Positions 8,300 through 15,862 of a stretch of 64,000 nucleotides of DNA are shown here, piece after piece. Within the stretch, counting starts at the first letter, position 1. Each line of letters starts with the position of its first letter. Position numbers and translations under genes: made by a program. The stretch lies in the NCBI RefSeq assembly GCF_003353055.1, contig NZ_QKWJ01000002.1, positions 248,001 through 312,000 on the forward strand, written 5' to 3'. The DNA comes from Cupriavidus lacunae. Lineage in GTDB: Bacteria > Pseudomonadota > Gammaproteobacteria > Burkholderiales > Burkholderiaceae. The notes under the pieces were generated by a model. It was not told the origin of the DNA. It did no database searches and worked only from the letters and a program-made list of their open reading frames with translations.

Positions 8300-8590
8300 T
8301 CAGAAGCCGCCTCTTGGGCCAAAGCCCGTATAGGGCTTCAGTGCGATGACTGTTGGCGAGTCAAGGAACCCCGACTGCACCAGGGGCAGGGTGGTGAAGA
8401 TTTGCCCAACAGCTTGGGCATCGCTGCCCTCGGCCAAAATGACCGCGCCGCCATCCCGCAGCCAGATCTGCCTGACCACGCCGTCTCGATAGAGATGACG
8501 GATCGTCTCCGACTCGACTTCGCGTTCGGCGGGCGTCGGCGGCGTCTCGGGCCCCTGGGGGTTGCGTGAAACTTGAACGAGAAATTGCAT
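8300..8590 (-). CDS. Muconolactone isomerase/YciI-like small protein
   Basis: 96 residues from ATG 8590 with GGAGACAACC upstream; the longer frame from 8647 would cover the promoter. The length equals that of muconolactone delta-isomerases. PTPAEREVESETIRHLYRDG, the strand AVILAEGSDAQ and TLPLVQSGFLDS follow the ferredoxin-like pattern of that family and of YciI proteins. A role in isomerising a lactone, or as a non-catalytic relative, is possible. It is the first gene of the minus-strand operon facing the HxlR regulator and has the palindrome 8658-8672 in its promoter region. Confidence 0.75.
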   Translation of the reverse strand: MQFLVQVSRNPQGPETPPTPAEREVESETIRHLYRDGVVRQIWLRDGGAVILAEGSDAQAVGQIFTTLPLVQSGFLDSPTVIALKPYTGFGPRGGF

Positions 8591-8657
8591 GGTTGTCTCC
8601 AGGTTCGAAAGGGCCATCGCGGCCATCCAGTTGCAACGAATTTGCATCGAAGTATAG

Positions 8658-8672
8658 CTATGAAAATCATAG
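8658..8672. promoter_or_regulatory. Operator 1: CTATGA-N3-TCATAG
   Basis: The perfect inverted repeat CTATGAAAATCATAG lies 68 bases upstream of the muconolactone-isomerase-like start and faces the HxlR gene. A near copy is at 8735-8749. HxlR regulators bind paired short palindromes as dimers, so this is the likely operator for repression of the catabolic operon. Confidence 0.6.
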
Positions 8673-8734
8673 TGTCAAGAAGCGTTGGGCGATGAGAATC
8701 AAACCAACCTATCCATGACTTGTGCCGTGTGTTA

Positions 8735-8749
8735 CTATGAAATAAATAG
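8735..8749. promoter_or_regulatory. Operator 2: CTATGAAATAAATAG, before hxlR-type gene
   Basis: It shares CTATGAAA and ATAG with the 8658-8672 site at the same spacing and lies 18 bases before the HxlR start codon. It fits an autoregulatory site that overlaps the transcript start. Confidence 0.55.
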
Positions 8750-8766
8750 GTACTTGGAGGCGCGCT

Positions 8767-9300
8767 ATGACGCAGACGCAGGAAGATTCCCAAACCGCAT
8801 GCCCGGTTGCGCGCTCCGTGGAAATCGTTGGCGACAAATGGACGATCCTTGTCTTGCGCGAGCTCTACATGGGCGCCACCCGTTTCGAGGAAATCCAGAT
8901 TCAGACGGAGGCCAACCCGCAGATGCTGGCGTCTCGACTCAAGGCGCTCGAGGCCGATGGGATGGTGGAGCGGCGTGCGTACAATCAACGGCCGCTGCGC
9001 TATGAGTACCACCTGACGAAAAAGGGCCAGGCCTTTTATCCAGTCATTTACGCGCTGCGTGCCTGGGGTGAGACTTGGTGCAAGCAGAAGGGTGAAGGGC
9101 TGGCTGTGCGCTTCGTGCATCGAGCCTGCGGTCATGACGTGGGCACCGCAAGCTTTTGCAAGCATTGCGGGGTGCCGGTCGATCGCAAGGACCTCGACGC
9201 CGCTGTTAGCAAGCGCTTCTCGGCTGAACGTGCCGTGAGGGCCGATGCCTTTACAAGCGCACGGCGTGGCGCCAACGTAGCAGCTCCCAGAAGAAATTGA
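8767..9300 (+). CDS. HxlR-family transcriptional regulator
   Basis: 177 residues from ATG 8767 behind GGAGGCGCGCT. The winged helix is typical: CPVARSVEIVGDKWTILVLRE, TRFEEIQIQTEANPQMLASRL and YEYHLTKKGQAFYPVI. Unlike the minimal family length of about 110 residues, it has a C-terminal extension with CGHDV and CKHCGVPV (four Cys/His), a possible zinc ribbon seen in a subset of HxlR proteins. It is divergent from the muconolactone-isomerase-like operon, and two copies of an operator-like palindrome lie between them. Confidence 0.88.
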   Translation: MTQTQEDSQTACPVARSVEIVGDKWTILVLRELYMGATRFEEIQIQTEANPQMLASRLKALEADGMVERRAYNQRPLRYEYHLTKKGQAFYPVIYALRAWGETWCKQKGEGLAVRFVHRACGHDVGTASFCKHCGVPVDRKDLDAAVSKRFSAERAVRADAFTSARRGANVAAPRRN

Positions 9301-9517
9301 ATAGACGGATCCCGTCGTTGGGAGCACGGTTGCGACATCCGCGCGGACTGGCGCTGTCCCTTGCCCTCGATGTCGGTTGTCCCCTCTAGGCGCGCAGTGG
9401 TCTCAGACCTGCGCAGATCTCCTGCACGAGGAGTTGTGGTTGTTTCCAGGATGCAAAATGGCCACCTTAATCTGGGCGGTTGTAGTAGACCAGATTGTGA
9501 TAAGCCTGGCTGGGCCG

Positions 9518-9672
9518 ACTTTGCGAAGCTTGTGCCCCTAGAGTCCGATTCGATTCTCGTCTCCTTCGGGCCGTTGCTGCAAATAGGAGATCGCACGTCG
9601 CCAGTCGGTGACCTGCTGCCAGGGGTTATTAATAATGTCAAGCCTGATCTGACCGTCACTATCGCTGAAGCT
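9518..9672 (-). pseudogene. Alpha/beta hydrolase remnant (second broken copy)
   Basis: On the minus strand the stretch encodes NPWQQVTDWRRAISYLQQRP and ENRIGL, then hits a stop and frameshift exactly where the intact paralogue at 26880-27773 reads LWGTSF. The match to 27427-27570 runs through both flanks of the nucleophile region. It contains a short insertion (an extra Ile-Asn before NPWQQ). Only about 50 codons survive, so it is non-functional. Confidence 0.7.
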
Positions 9673-9674
9673 GT

Positions 9675-9744
9675 TGAATCCACGCCGGCGAATCAGCACC
9701 AGCGCGTGCTCGAGTAGTTGTTCGCGAACGGAATGGGTTTTCAT
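9675..9744 (-). pseudogene. TetR-family regulator N-terminal fragment
   Basis: MKTHSVREQLLEHALVLIRR followed by GFNSFS is the first helix of a TetR regulator. It then runs in frame into hydrolase sequence at about 9670. The fusion looks like a deletion joining the two genes. Confidence 0.5.
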
Positions 9745-9762
9745 GGCTTCATGACATCCCGA

Positions 9763-9864
9763 TCAGGCCGGCAGGGCTTGCGCCACCAGCGTGGCGAGGG
9801 AACCGCTCAACAGGCACAGTCCCACCCATCCCGCTAGTATCAAGACGCTCTCTCGCAGGTTCAT
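9763..9864 (-). CDS. Possible 33-residue single-span membrane protein
   Basis: ATG 9864 has GGAG six bases upstream (TTGGAGTTGATC). The 33-codon frame starts MNLRESVLILAGWVGLC, continues with LLSGSLATLV and ends ALPA. A charged N-terminus followed by one hydrophobic helix is typical of small membrane proteins. It lies 87 bases below the secreted repeat-protein gene on the same strand. I know no family for it. Confidence 0.35.
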   Translation of the reverse strand: MNLRESVLILAGWVGLCLLSGSLATLVAQALPA

Positions 9865-9926
9865 GATCAACTCCAAGGCCGGGCGCAACGCGCCTGAGGC
9901 GGGTGCGCACGGCAGGCGTCAGGAAC

Positions 9927-9945
9927 GGCCGGCGTCATGCCGGCC
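9927..9945 (-). terminator. Hairpin after the repeat-protein gene
   Basis: GGCCGGC and GCCGGCC pair across the loop GTCAT seven bases beyond the stop of the repeat-protein gene. There is no T run on the minus strand after it, so it may only slow or stabilise the transcript. Confidence 0.35.
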
Positions 9946-9951
9946 ACGGAT

Positions 9952-10386
9952 TCAGGCAACGGCGCCGTCGGTGTACGGGCCGGCGCTGCGCGCCGGCGAG
10001 GGCGACATGCCGCTGCGGTCCAGGCCGGCCACCATGTGGGTGCCGTCGGTGTACGGGTCAAACTTGCCGGTCTTGGCACCGTCCGTGTACGGGTCGGCGC
10101 TGCGGGCCGGCAAAGCTGACACGCCGACGCGGTCCATTCCGGCAATCGTGTGGGCGCCTTCAAAATAGGGGCTGCGCGGATCCTGCACGGAACGGGCACC
10201 TTCGGTGAATGGGTCGCGGGCGTCTGGCACCGAACGGGCGCCTTCGCTGAACACATCATGAGCATCCTGGACGGATCGGGCGCCGTCCGAGTAAGGGTCA
10301 CGGCTACCAATGACGGAAGCTTGAGCGCCGGCGGCGGCAACGAGCGCGACGGCGAGGACAAGGCGCTTGGCGAAGGTGTTGGACAT
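9952..10386 (-). CDS. Secreted 14-residue-repeat protein (copy 1)
   Basis: 144 residues from ATG 10386 behind AAGGAACTGATC. The signal peptide is LVLAVALVAAAGAQASV. The rest is built of 14-residue units with consensus D-P-[YF]-[ST]-[DE]-G-A-R-S-V-x-D-x-R: clear units start at residues 30, 44, 58 and 72, with shorter DPYTDG units at 98, 110 and 136. A linker of the form GAHTIAGMDRVGVSALPARS occurs twice. No cysteine or catalytic pattern is visible; the acidic, tyrosine-rich repeat would suit cation or surface binding. A paralogue at 19475-19825 shares repeat, linker and upstream region. Function unknown. Confidence 0.8.
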   Translation of the reverse strand: MSNTFAKRLVLAVALVAAAGAQASVIGSRDPYSDGARSVQDAHDVFSEGARSVPDARDPFTEGARSVQDPRSPYFEGAHTIAGMDRVGVSALPARSADPYTDGAKTGKFDPYTDGTHMVAGLDRSGMSPSPARSAGPYTDGAVA

Positions 10387-10490
10387 GATCAGTTCCTTTA
10401 CGTTGATTGAGGTCGCAATGTTGGCGTTGCTGGTAAGCCAAAGCAGCGTTTTCGCTTTGTCTGTAGTTGCGTCGCGCTGCCATGGAATGT

Positions 10491-10589
10491 ATTTAACGCG
10501 CTCCACGTATCTCACCCGTAGCGCGCCGGGGGCGTTTCTGTCGGGGTACGTATCGGCGCCGCGGCCTGATACAAAGGCGTACAAAAAGG
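10491..10589 (-). promoter_or_regulatory. Conserved 99-bp upstream element of repeat-protein gene 1
   Basis: This block aligns without a gap to 19936-20034 upstream of the paralogue, with about three quarters of bases identical by hand count. Most conserved are CGGCCTGATAC, TACGTAT and ACAAAAAGG; a GATAC/GTATC pentamer recurs three times in each copy. Read toward the gene, TTAAAT at the proximal end could be a -10 box about 100 bases before the start codon. There is no good -35, which suggests an activator-dependent promoter. Confidence 0.6.
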
Positions 10590-10775
10590 GAGGGGGCCAG
10601 CAGCAGCCGGCGGACGCCTGGGGGGGGAGGGGGAACACACGAGAGGTGTCGCCAACGCAACATGGTCGCGTCGGAATCTGGCGCGGCCGTGGGAAGGATG
10701 ATGACGGATGGGGGCGGAGTTCTTGAAATCCTGACCTCGTGGCTGACCGGGACCAGCGGCCAGCCATAAATGGAA

Positions 10776-11804
10776 TCAGAACTTGTGTCGAATGCCGATC
10801 CCGGTGGTTGTTCCGCTGCCCTTGTTGCTAAGCTTGTCGTACAGGACGTTGACGTAGGCATCCGTGCGCTTGGAGAAAGCGTAGAGATATCCGAGGCCGA
10901 AGTCTCGACGCCACGTATCGGGTTGGTTGTCCGCTCGGATGTTCGTCTGTACCGCTGCTGCCATGAGTTGTCCGTTCAAGAAAGGAATATTCGCTCCTAG
11001 CTGAAACGTGTCAGTGCGAAGGCTGAAGCCGCTTGTCCGTGTTCCTGCATATTCTAAGATCGCTTTTGCCCAACGAAAGTCATAGGCGGCGGCAGCAACG
11101 AAAACGCTCTGCGCCCAACTGCCAGTTGGCAGGCCCGGCCCCACGCGAGTGCGCTGGTATACCAACGTCGCAGTGAATGGGCCTTTATCCAAGTAGAGCA
11201 TGGCAACGGCGTTGTTACTCGAATTCGTCCCCGCTGCCTCGCCGAGCGCATAGACAAAGCGCCCTGAGAGCCCGCTGAAGTCAGGAGTGTAGTAACCGAT
11301 GGCATTGTTCCAACCCGTATCGCCGGAGATATAACCGCCATACCGGGGTTGCCAAAGAGGATTGAGTAAGGGTGAGAACTTGGTGGACCCTCCGAACGCA
11401 TCGAACTGCACCGTGGCTAGGAACATTGGATTGGCCAATCGTCCCAGTCGCATTTCACCAAGTCTTCCTTCGAGGCCTACATAGGCGTTGCGTGAGAGAA
11501 GTGCGTCAGTTGGGGATCGTCCTGCACTTCCTGTGTCGGTGAGAAAGTAGCCCTCCAGGCGAAAGCTCGCTTTCAGTCCATTGGCGAGATCTTCCGTCCC
11601 GGTCATGCCCCAAAACGAGGTCGACATACCCCCGTTCTGGACACCGACCACACTACTAGCTTCGCCGCTCGCCTTGGACGAGGCGAGGTAGGCATCTACG
11701 ATGCCGTAAAGTTCCACGGCATTTGCCGAGCAGGCGCTTGCTGTCAGGCATGTCGCTAAAGCTGCGTGGACGATTGTGCGCCGCCGCTTTAATCGAAGAT
11801 GCAT
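10776..11804 (-). CDS. Gram-negative outer-membrane porin (Bordetella/Burkholderia type)
   Basis: 342 residues with GGAGAAGCC before ATG 11804. After a signal peptide (ATCLTASACSANAVE) the mature protein starts VELYGIVDAYLASSK, the typical first strand of this trimeric porin family. FWGMTGTEDLANGLKASFRL and ALLSRNAYVGLEGRLGEMRL are the usual early strands, and the chain ends in GIGIRHKF, with the C-terminal aromatic needed for assembly. It forms a general or substrate-biased channel. A minus-strand MFS carrier lies upstream, so the porin may serve uptake of the same compound. Confidence 0.9.
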   Translation of the reverse strand: MHLRLKRRRTIVHAALATCLTASACSANAVELYGIVDAYLASSKASGEASSVVGVQNGGMSTSFWGMTGTEDLANGLKASFRLEGYFLTDTGSAGRSPTDALLSRNAYVGLEGRLGEMRLGRLANPMFLATVQFDAFGGSTKFSPLLNPLWQPRYGGYISGDTGWNNAIGYYTPDFSGLSGRFVYALGEAAGTNSSNNAVAMLYLDKGPFTATLVYQRTRVGPGLPTGSWAQSVFVAAAAYDFRWAKAILEYAGTRTSGFSLRTDTFQLGANIPFLNGQLMAAAVQTNIRADNQPDTWRRDFGLGYLYAFSKRTDAYVNVLYDKLSNKGSGTTTGIGIRHKF

Positions 11805-12059
11805 GGCTTCTCCGTGTTGAGTGATTGTTTTGAACGAAATCTGCCGAGCGGCGAGGTGTCTCCCTCTGCCACTTCAATGTTGTGAATCTCGGAAATTCGG
11901 GCTTTTGACTAGGGGTACCATTCTCGTAAGGGGGGGGCGCTCGGAGTCAGCGCGTAGCGGGTACTGCATCCTGCTAAAGAGGTCGGCCCGGGGCGAGAGG
12001 CCGACAGCCGGGATACCTATTCGGGCGAAGGGGGGCCGCATGGTTTGTCTCCAGCCGGG
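11805..12059. other. Porin upstream region
   Basis: About 250 bases between the porin start and the next frame upstream on the minus strand. It should contain the porin promoter, but I see no convincing -35/-10 pair or repeat. Confidence 0.3.
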
Positions 12060-12422
12060 CTACGTGGGCAATTGGCGGGAGAACTCGCTTTGCTCTATGC
12101 TTGGAGGTTGGCCATCATTGATTTTTTCGCGCCATGCTCCCGGAGCATGGATCGTGAGGACGCCGTCTTTGTCAGAGACTCCAAACACGACGCCGAGCGC
12201 AAGGTGACCCAGAAGAGTGGATCCGAACCAGGTTTTGTTTTGGGCATAACATGATCGGGCTTTGAGCAACTGAGCCAGCTTCATGATTTGATTCAAGTGG
12301 CGTGCCACAGCAGGAGCCTCTGCAACCTGTGAAGGATGGCGAAGCCGATTCGAGAAAGTGTTGAAGCTTGGATCAAGATTCGTCGATTGACCTCGGGCGA
12401 CTTTCTGTTCCCAAGTCGGCAC
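12060..12422 (-). CDS. Hypothetical protein (about 120 aa)
   Basis: The frame opens with GTG 12422 behind GGGGGACGAAC and ends at 12060. It starts 30 bases after the stop of the MFS carrier on the same strand. Codon use is even and the composition is protein-like (NTFSNRLRHPSQVAEAPAVA, LGVVFGVSDKDGVLTIHAPG), but I recognise no domain. It may be an intact unknown gene or the remains of one. Confidence 0.38.
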   Translation of the reverse strand: MPTWEQKVARGQSTNLDPSFNTFSNRLRHPSQVAEAPAVARHLNQIMKLAQLLKARSCYAQNKTWFGSTLLGHLALGVVFGVSDKDGVLTIHAPGAWREKINDGQPPSIEQSEFSRQLPT

Positions 12423-12451
12423 GTTCGTCCCCCATTTCCCACTCCCGTGTG

Positions 12452-13765
12452 CTAATCCGTTTCGGTCCCTGCTACGCGCAAGTCGATCCCTTTAGTTTCA
12501 GGCATCGTAGCCACTGCAATAGTCGCCAAGATACAAAGGATGACGGTGTACGACGTAAACAACCAGTGTGCTCCAATCGAAGTCAGCCAGGTATTTAGGT
12601 ATGGGCCCGTACCTCCGAAAATTGCCGCCGAAAGTGACGAAACTAGGCCGATACTGGCGCCTCGATGGGAAGTCGCAAGCTGCTCAGAAAGGAGGGCCGG
12701 ATATATTGCTCCAGTGGCTGCGAACATTAGCAATGCGATGGTCTGACAAATGAAAAGCGACCACGCACTGCTTTGAAACAGGAAATCAAGCGGAAACGAA
12801 AGCAGTGTAAAACCAATGGTTGTGAAAAGCGCAAGGGGCTTTCTCCCTACTAGATCTGAAAGCCATCCGAAAAACGGCATTGCCAGCAAGCAGATGAGTT
12901 GAGCAGCGAGGCTGGCAGAGAACGCAAGTTTCTCTGATATACCCTTATTGACCACCGCGTATGATGTCGCAAATCCGAGCCAGGTATAATAGACAACTAC
13001 GGTGGCACTTATTAGAATAAATAACCGTAGGCGGGTAACGCCCGCAGACCGAGAACTGCGTGCCCGTTCCGGTGACACCAATGCCTCTCTTTTGTTGTCC
13101 TGAAAGGCTTCCGACTCTATGGCCGATCGCCGCAGGTAGAAGGTAAAAATGGCAAGCCCGCCACCCACTACAAACGGAATGCGCCAGCCCCAAGATTGCA
13201 GTAAGGCCGAGTCAAGTGTTTGTGTCAATACGACGCCAAGAAGGCTTCCAAGCACCACTCCTCCCGTCACGCTAGCAAAGGCGCTGCTGCACCATAACCC
13301 TCGAGAACGAGCCGGTGCTAACTCAGCTATGTAAACGTACGATGCTCCGCTCTCTCCGCCATGAGCAAAGCCTTGCACGAGGCGAGCGACAAGAAGTAAA
13401 GCCGAGGCCATAACGCCGACTTGCGCGAACGAAGGCGCCACGGCGATCAACAGGCTGCCGGTTGCCATCAGTAGCATTGAGGTGACGAGCGCCCCTCGGC
13501 GCCCGTGAGTGTCAGCAAATTTGCCAAACATGAGTCCGCCAATTGGTCTGGCGACGAACCCGACAGCAAAGACTGCCAACGTCTGCAGCATTGCGGAAAT
13601 CTCATCCGACGGAGCAAACATAGTCTTCGCGATATACGGCGCGAAAGTCGCATAGATTGTCCAATCAAACCACTCCAGTAAATTTCCTGCAATCGTGATC
13701 CATAAAGCGTATTCGCGCGACGTCGTCCGAGTTGCTCGAGCATCGATTTCAACATAGCTATCCAA
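12452..13765 (-). CDS. MFS carrier of the metabolite:H+ symporter (MHS) type
   Basis: 437 residues. GNLLEWFDWTIYATFAPYIA is the characteristic first helix of MHS carriers (shikimate, proline/betaine, alpha-ketoglutarate symporters). FVARPIGGLMFGKFADTHGRR is a full motif A, and LVQGFAHGGESGASYVYIAE lies in helix 4. The start is TTG 13765, with GGAG six bases before it; no better ATG exists nearby. Substrate is likely a small organic acid. The operator-like palindrome 14067-14084 lies between this gene and the divergent TetR gene. Confidence 0.85.
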   Translation of the reverse strand: MDSYVEIDARATRTTSREYALWITIAGNLLEWFDWTIYATFAPYIAKTMFAPSDEISAMLQTLAVFAVGFVARPIGGLMFGKFADTHGRRGALVTSMLLMATGSLLIAVAPSFAQVGVMASALLLVARLVQGFAHGGESGASYVYIAELAPARSRGLWCSSAFASVTGGVVLGSLLGVVLTQTLDSALLQSWGWRIPFVVGGGLAIFTFYLRRSAIESEAFQDNKREALVSPERARSSRSAGVTRLRLFILISATVVVYYTWLGFATSYAVVNKGISEKLAFSASLAAQLICLLAMPFFGWLSDLVGRKPLALFTTIGFTLLSFPLDFLFQSSAWSLFICQTIALLMFAATGAIYPALLSEQLATSHRGASIGLVSSLSAAIFGGTGPYLNTWLTSIGAHWLFTSYTVILCILATIAVATMPETKGIDLRVAGTETD

Positions 13766-14396
13766 GATGCGCTCCAGTTAAGTTGCTTGTTACTGAACTG
13801 ATAGAAATTACATTTCTTTTTTTAGATTCATTGTGTGTCGACAACCACGATGGTCATCCCGATAGAGAGGCCGATATGTCGAATAGGAGCCTGTCTCGCG
13901 TCGGGTGCTTTGACAACCTTGGCTGCTACCACGGTTCCTAATCAACTCCAGCGACACCACTAGCGATCTAGGCGCCGAGAATTGCACGCGTTCCCTAGCG
14001 CGCGGGACTCTGCTCGTCCGGGTACGAAGTCATACATCAGGTGATGCCAGTTTCGTCGTTGATTAAATTCCTACATATAGGAATAAACCCGTACGAGTCG
14101 GACTAGATTGTGGTCGCGAAGGCAACGAAAGCGACTCGGGAACTGAACGCACAACAACTGGCGCCCATAGTAGTAAGCCGCCGCCTGGCCTCTCGTACGA
14201 TGCGGGCGCCCGAGCTAAGCTGCTCAAGCTCGGCCAGTTGTCCACCGAGGCACATTCCGAATTAGGATTCGGGGCAAAGTCCTGGGGTTGAAGTTGTTCG
14301 CCGGTGGCAGAGCGGATACCATGGCATCTTGGCCGATCTTGAGAAACATCGGACCGCGCGAGTCATATCCACTTCATCCCTTTCATTCGTCTGATC
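13766..14396. other. Divergent regulatory region between MFS and TetR genes
   Basis: About 630 bases without a credible gene; short frames on both strands have no motif. It holds the palindrome at 14067-14084 and A/T-rich sequence at 13800-13830 that could be part of the MFS promoter. Confidence 0.45.
14067..14084. promoter_or_regulatory. 18-bp palindrome ATTCCT-N6-AGGAAT (site 1)
   Basis: ATTCCTACATATAGGAAT has seven-base perfect arms. Sites with the same arms and spacing occur at 18348-18365, 18371-18388 and 49112-49129. The nearest regulator is the TetR gene starting at 14397, which makes it the first candidate to bind all four. Confidence 0.65.
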
Positions 14397-15077
14397 GTGA
14401 AAAGCACCGAACCATCTGCCATCGCAGAGCAGCACACACCCAAAAAGCGACGAAAGGGGCGTCCGTCCACTTTGGACGAAAACGTGGGACGTGAAAAGAT
14501 CATCGCCACTGCAATCGCGCTACTGAGGAATCACAAGCCCGGAGAGATCACGCAAAATCTCGTCGCAAGCAATGCAGGAGTGGACCCAAAGCTGGTCCGC
14601 TATTACTTCGGCGACCTTGAGGGGCTGATGACCACTGTCCTTGAACGGCTGATCGACGGACTTGGCATGGTCATGTCGAAGGCCAGCACGACGGGCGGGA
14701 CTGCAACGGAACGCATCCGCAGGCGTATCCGGGCGCTAACAAATTACGTAGTCGCGAACCCGAACCTATGGGAGATGATTTCAGACCGTGTATACGCGTC
14801 CAAAACGGACTGGGCCAAGAATGTGAGAGCCGAGTTGACTAGTTCAGCCTATAGCCGTTTACAAACTGTCATCGAGGATGGGCAACGAAATGGTGAGTTT
14901 GCCGAAAATATAGATACGCGATTCCTCTATATCGCACTTATCGGACTGAGCGAGATTTTCGTGACGGCGCGGTCAATCGTCGACGAACTGATGCCTGGCC
15001 GGCGAACATCGACCGAGAATCTCTACGCAGACTTCATTATTGACCTCGTGCTGCGTGGTATCGCTAAGAGGCCTTAG
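14397..15077 (+). CDS. TetR-family transcriptional regulator
   Basis: 226 residues starting at GTG 14397. After a basic N-terminus (PKKRRKGRPS) the DNA-binding part reads REKIIATAIALLR, then GEITQNLVASNAGVDPKLVRYYF, a standard TetR helix-turn-helix. The remaining alpha-helical domain would bind an effector. It is divergent from the MHS carrier. The 18-bp palindrome upstream recurs before the DapA-like operon and before the MFS gene at 49189, so it may control a dispersed regulon. The effector is unknown; a substrate or CoA ester of those pathways is plausible. Confidence 0.85.
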   Translation: MKSTEPSAIAEQHTPKKRRKGRPSTLDENVGREKIIATAIALLRNHKPGEITQNLVASNAGVDPKLVRYYFGDLEGLMTTVLERLIDGLGMVMSKASTTGGTATERIRRRIRALTNYVVANPNLWEMISDRVYASKTDWAKNVRAELTSSAYSRLQTVIEDGQRNGEFAENIDTRFLYIALIGLSEIFVTARSIVDELMPGRRTSTENLYADFIIDLVLRGIAKRP

Positions 15078-15378
15078 CATCTGATTCCACAATACTTGCC
15101 TCTAGCCACGCCATCGTGCGGCAGTACGAGAAGTACCGGGCCCGACATTGACTGCAAAACGATAAACCTGTGCTGCCGAGACCGTACTTACTCGGTAGGC
15201 GACGTATCCATGAGTGACTATGCGCGTCGATGGTTTGCCCGCAAGTGTCGGTCTTGACTCCTGCACTCTATGATCTTTTGATTTGTGCCGTTGACGCCGC
15301 CAGCCGTCCGAACCGCGTCGATCTGTGGCCTGAGTCCACCTCAAGGCGATAACGCTTATGTCTTGTCGTATCGCAACC

Positions 15379-15726
15379 CTATGCCTTGAGTTGGCTATGG
15401 ATAACCTCTGTAATTGGTTCAAAAAGGCATGCGTAGCGAACCTCGGCCAATGAGTCGGTCACTGGCATTTCAGTCGTGCCGATGCGAGCTTGTAGGCCGT
15501 CGATGACGTCCTGTGGCCCGGGGGCGTCGCAATCGTACAGCGCCATATACTCCCATGGTTGAGGGACCGAGATTCTCTGCTGCGCCATGCGCCGGAATCG
15601 CTGGGCGCTCACAATCCCCGGTACACGGAGGACGTCAGCAAGATGCTGTTCGGTGTACCAACGGTTGAACGTATCCTCTCGCCCGGGGACGGGATTCGTC
15701 AGTACCAAAAAGGTGAACTTTGCCAT
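15379..15726 (-). CDS. EthD-like small protein
   Basis: 115 residues from ATG 15726 with AAGGAGGCTAGC upstream; longer frames have no ribosome site. FTFLVLTNPVPGREDTFNRW, then YTEQHLADVLRVPGI, is the dimeric alpha+beta barrel signature of the EthD group (W-Y-x-x-x-H). Members accompany ring- or ether-degrading enzymes and sometimes act as small monooxygenases or isomerases. It is last in the operon with the DapA-like protein and the FMN oxidase. Confidence 0.75.
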   Translation of the reverse strand: MAKFTFLVLTNPVPGREDTFNRWYTEQHLADVLRVPGIVSAQRFRRMAQQRISVPQPWEYMALYDCDAPGPQDVIDGLQARIGTTEMPVTDSLAEVRYACLFEPITEVIHSQLKA

Positions 15727-15862
15727 GCTAGCCTCCTTGTATGCATTGAAACGCGGAACATGATTGTCAGCGGGCGACGCCGGTGACGGTTTGCGCCGAT
15801 GAGCGCGGGGCGGCCATGCAGGGGCAATTCGCATGGCCTGTCCTTTGGGATGCTTGGCTGGA

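Noticed and set aside
8338-9327. Minus-strand frame of 329 codons over the HxlR gene
   Set aside because: It overlaps the strongly supported HxlR and muconolactone-isomerase-like genes in another frame.
9867-10361. Minus-strand 164-codon frame inside repeat-protein gene 1
   Set aside because: A shifted-frame shadow; repeats at DNA level keep several frames open. The 14-residue-repeat frame has the signal peptide and ribosome site.
9952-10361. Possible CRISPR-like or tandem DNA repeat
   Set aside because: The regular spacing (42 bases) comes from the protein repeat, with degenerate DNA and no spacers.
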